DNA from: an uncultured Archangium sp. | Lineage (GTDB): Bacteria > Myxococcota > Myxococcia > Myxococcales > Myxococcaceae | Assembly: GCA_946479335.1 (NCBI GenBank) | Contig: CAMLFP010000001.1 | Location: 10,765-74,764, forward strand | Direction of reading: 5' to 3' | Length of the DNA stretch: 64,000 nucleotides | Shown here: piece by piece, positions 62,717-64,000 of the stretch | Layout: each line of letters opens with the position of its first letter | Numbering within the stretch: position 1 is the first letter of the stretch | Made by a program: the position numbers and the translations under genes | Notes under the pieces: generated by a model | What the model saw: only the letters and a program-made list of their open reading frames with translations | Database searches by the model: none | What the model was told of the DNA's origin: nothing

Positions 62717-64000
62717 ATGAAGTCACCCATGCGAAATCTGCTCGCCCTGTTGGTGTTGTCCTCGTCTCTCGCGTTCGCGCAGCGCCCGGTGATTGAGATC
62801 TCCGGCGCGAACTTCCGCCCGATGCCGCTGGCCGTCGCGGTGCCGCAGACGCAAGACGAGGGCGCCAAGGCCGCCGCGGTGGAGTTCGACGCCGCCCTGA
62901 CGTGGGACCTCGCCGCCTGCGGCCTCTTCCAGGTGTTGGACCGCAAGAGCTTCCTCGCCGACCCGAAGGAAGGCGTCACCGCCTCCGCCATCCAGTTCGC
63001 GCGGTGGACCGACGTGGGCGCCGAGTCGCTCATCAAGACGCAGCTCTCCGTCGACGGGCAGAACCTGAAGGGCGACCTCCGCCTGTTCGCCGTGGCCGCC
63101 GGCCGCGAAGAGCTCAAGGCCAGCGAGTCGGTGCCGCTCAAAGACGCGCGCAAGCTCGCCCACAAGCTCGCGAACGCCGTCTACAAGTTCTACACGCGCG
63201 AGACCGGCCCCTTCGAGACGCGCATCACCTTCACGCGCAAGTCGCCGTCGGGCCGTGACGTGTACGTCGCCGACTGGGACGGCAAGAACGCGCAGCGCAT
63301 CACCAACGGCGACGTCAACGTGCTGCCCGCGCTGATCCCCGGGGGCGGCGTGGCCTTCACCTCGTACCGCAGCAAGAAGCCCTTCCTCTTCACCGCGCAC
63401 GGCGGCGAGCCGAAGCAACTCATCGGCAAGGGCAGCATGGTCACCGGCGTCGCGTACTCGCCCGACGGCAAGCGCCTCGCGGTGTCCGTCTCCGAGGGTG
63501 AGAACGCGGAGATCTACACCGCCAACGCCGACGGCTCGGGCCTCACGAAGATCACCGACACCAAGTTCTTCTTGAACACCTCGCCCTCGTGGTCGCCCGA
63601 CGGCAAGCGCATCGCCTTCGTGTCGAACCGCGACGGCAACCCGCAGATCTACGTGATGAACGCCGACGGCTCGGGCGCCAAGCGCCTCACCTTCCAGGGC
63701 AACTACAACACCACGCCTTCGTGGAGCCCCCGCGGCGACCTCATCGCCTTCACCGCGCGCGACGAGCGCAACGCCTTCGACCTCTTCACCGTGAACGTCG
63801 ACACCAAGAAGATCACCCGCCTCACGCAAGACGCGTCGGGCAACGAGGAGCCCGCCTTCTCGCCGAACGGCCGCCTCATCATGTTCACCTCCACGCGCGG
63901 CGGTGGGCGCGGGCTGTACGTGATGACCTTCGACGGGAACAACCAGATCGCCCTGCCGATGGACAAGGGCGACATCACCACGCCCGACTGGGCCAACTGA
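62717..64000 (+). CDS. tolB: TolB, Tol-Pal system beta-propeller protein
   Basis: 427 residues ending at the window edge with a stop codon. Signal peptide MKSPMRNLLALLVLSSSLAFAQ, N-terminal alpha/beta domain (about 25-160), and a C-terminal six-bladed propeller with repeats (YSPDGKRLAVSVSEG, WSPDGKRIAFVSNRDG, WSPRGDLIAFTARDE, FSPNGRLIMFTSTRGG). Binds Pal and colicin-like ligands in the periplasm. A pal gene would be expected next. Confidence 0.95.
   Translation: MKSPMRNLLALLVLSSSLAFAQRPVIEISGANFRPMPLAVAVPQTQDEGAKAAAVEFDAALTWDLAACGLFQVLDRKSFLADPKEGVTASAIQFARWTDVGAESLIKTQLSVDGQNLKGDLRLFAVAAGREELKASESVPLKDARKLAHKLANAVYKFYTRETGPFETRITFTRKSPSGRDVYVADWDGKNAQRITNGDVNVLPALIPGGGVAFTSYRSKKPFLFTAHGGEPKQLIGKGSMVTGVAYSPDGKRLAVSVSEGENAEIYTANADGSGLTKITDTKFFLNTSPSWSPDGKRIAFVSNRDGNPQIYVMNADGSGAKRLTFQGNYNTTPSWSPRGDLIAFTARDERNAFDLFTVNVDTKKITRLTQDASGNEEPAFSPNGRLIMFTSTRGGGRGLYVMTFDGNNQIALPMDKGDITTPDWAN

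Overview
This 64 kb window is very GC-rich, gene-dense chromosomal DNA from a delta-proteobacterial lineage, most likely a myxobacterium (Myxococcota). The evidence is a CarF-type plasmalogen desaturase, a gliding-type GldA/GldF/GldG transporter set, a multi-PAS hybrid histidine kinase, cysteine-rich and 'CGDGIDND'-type lipoproteins, a Rho with a long charged N-terminal extension, and pervasive GTG starts with 4-base overlaps. I see no rRNA, tRNA, CRISPR array, integrase or transposase. No gap reaches 300 bases.

Layout. 1-1778: the 5' end of rtcB, divergent from its sigma54 activator rtcR, with a recognisable -24/-12 promoter in front of rtcB. 1821-6353: four overlapping genes for an ABC exporter with GldG-like and DUF4340 partners. 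6357-13012 (minus): an AAA/DUF4143 ATPase, then an operon of two stand-alone receivers, a FecR protein, an Fn3-repeat/beta-barrel protein and a sensor kinase. 13049-15059: AlkA-type glycosylase and an amino-acid permease. 15227-19880 (minus): TPR lipoprotein, an unknown protein, an O-antigen ligase-like protein carrying a palindromic repeat inside its reading frame, and adenosine deaminase. 19997-25305: FIST protein, UvrD/PcrA, a membrane protein, a nitroreductase-like protein and a decayed Na+/Ca2+ exchanger.

25308-31285 (minus): a complete, tightly overlapping Mrp Na+/H+ antiporter operon (fused A/B, then C, D, E, F, G). 31369-37620: hybrid kinase, two small proteins, an adenylate cyclase and a lipase-like lipoprotein. 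37884-44146: Rnk, then a minus-strand operon (TetR, LolA-like carrier, two FtsX/LolC-type permeases, LolD ATPase, outer-membrane barrel) preceded by two near-identical palindromic operators. 44299-48814: a LysM protein, small conserved proteins, a lipase-fold hydrolase, SEC-C methionine aminopeptidase and an aldo/keto reductase.

48811-54325 (minus): Rho translationally coupled to a small cysteine-rich lipoprotein, two further secreted lipoproteins, and a DUF4097/DUF2089 pair sharing a C-terminal motif. 54436-64000: LigA, an MBL-fold hydrolase, a secreted protein, CarF, glutamate racemase, two lipoproteins, and the tolQ-tolR-tolA/tonB-tolB envelope operon. A duplicated remnant of the TonB-protein 3' end lies between tolA/tonB and tolB.

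Cell-envelope functions dominate: Lol-like export, Tol-Pal, O-antigen, plasmalogen synthesis and lipoproteins. Regulation runs through two-component, sigma54, cAMP and TetR systems. The most unusual items are the receiver/FecR/Fn3/kinase operon, the autoregulated Lol-like cassette, the DUF2089/DUF4097 pair, the repeat inside the O-antigen ligase gene and the duplicated TonB tail.
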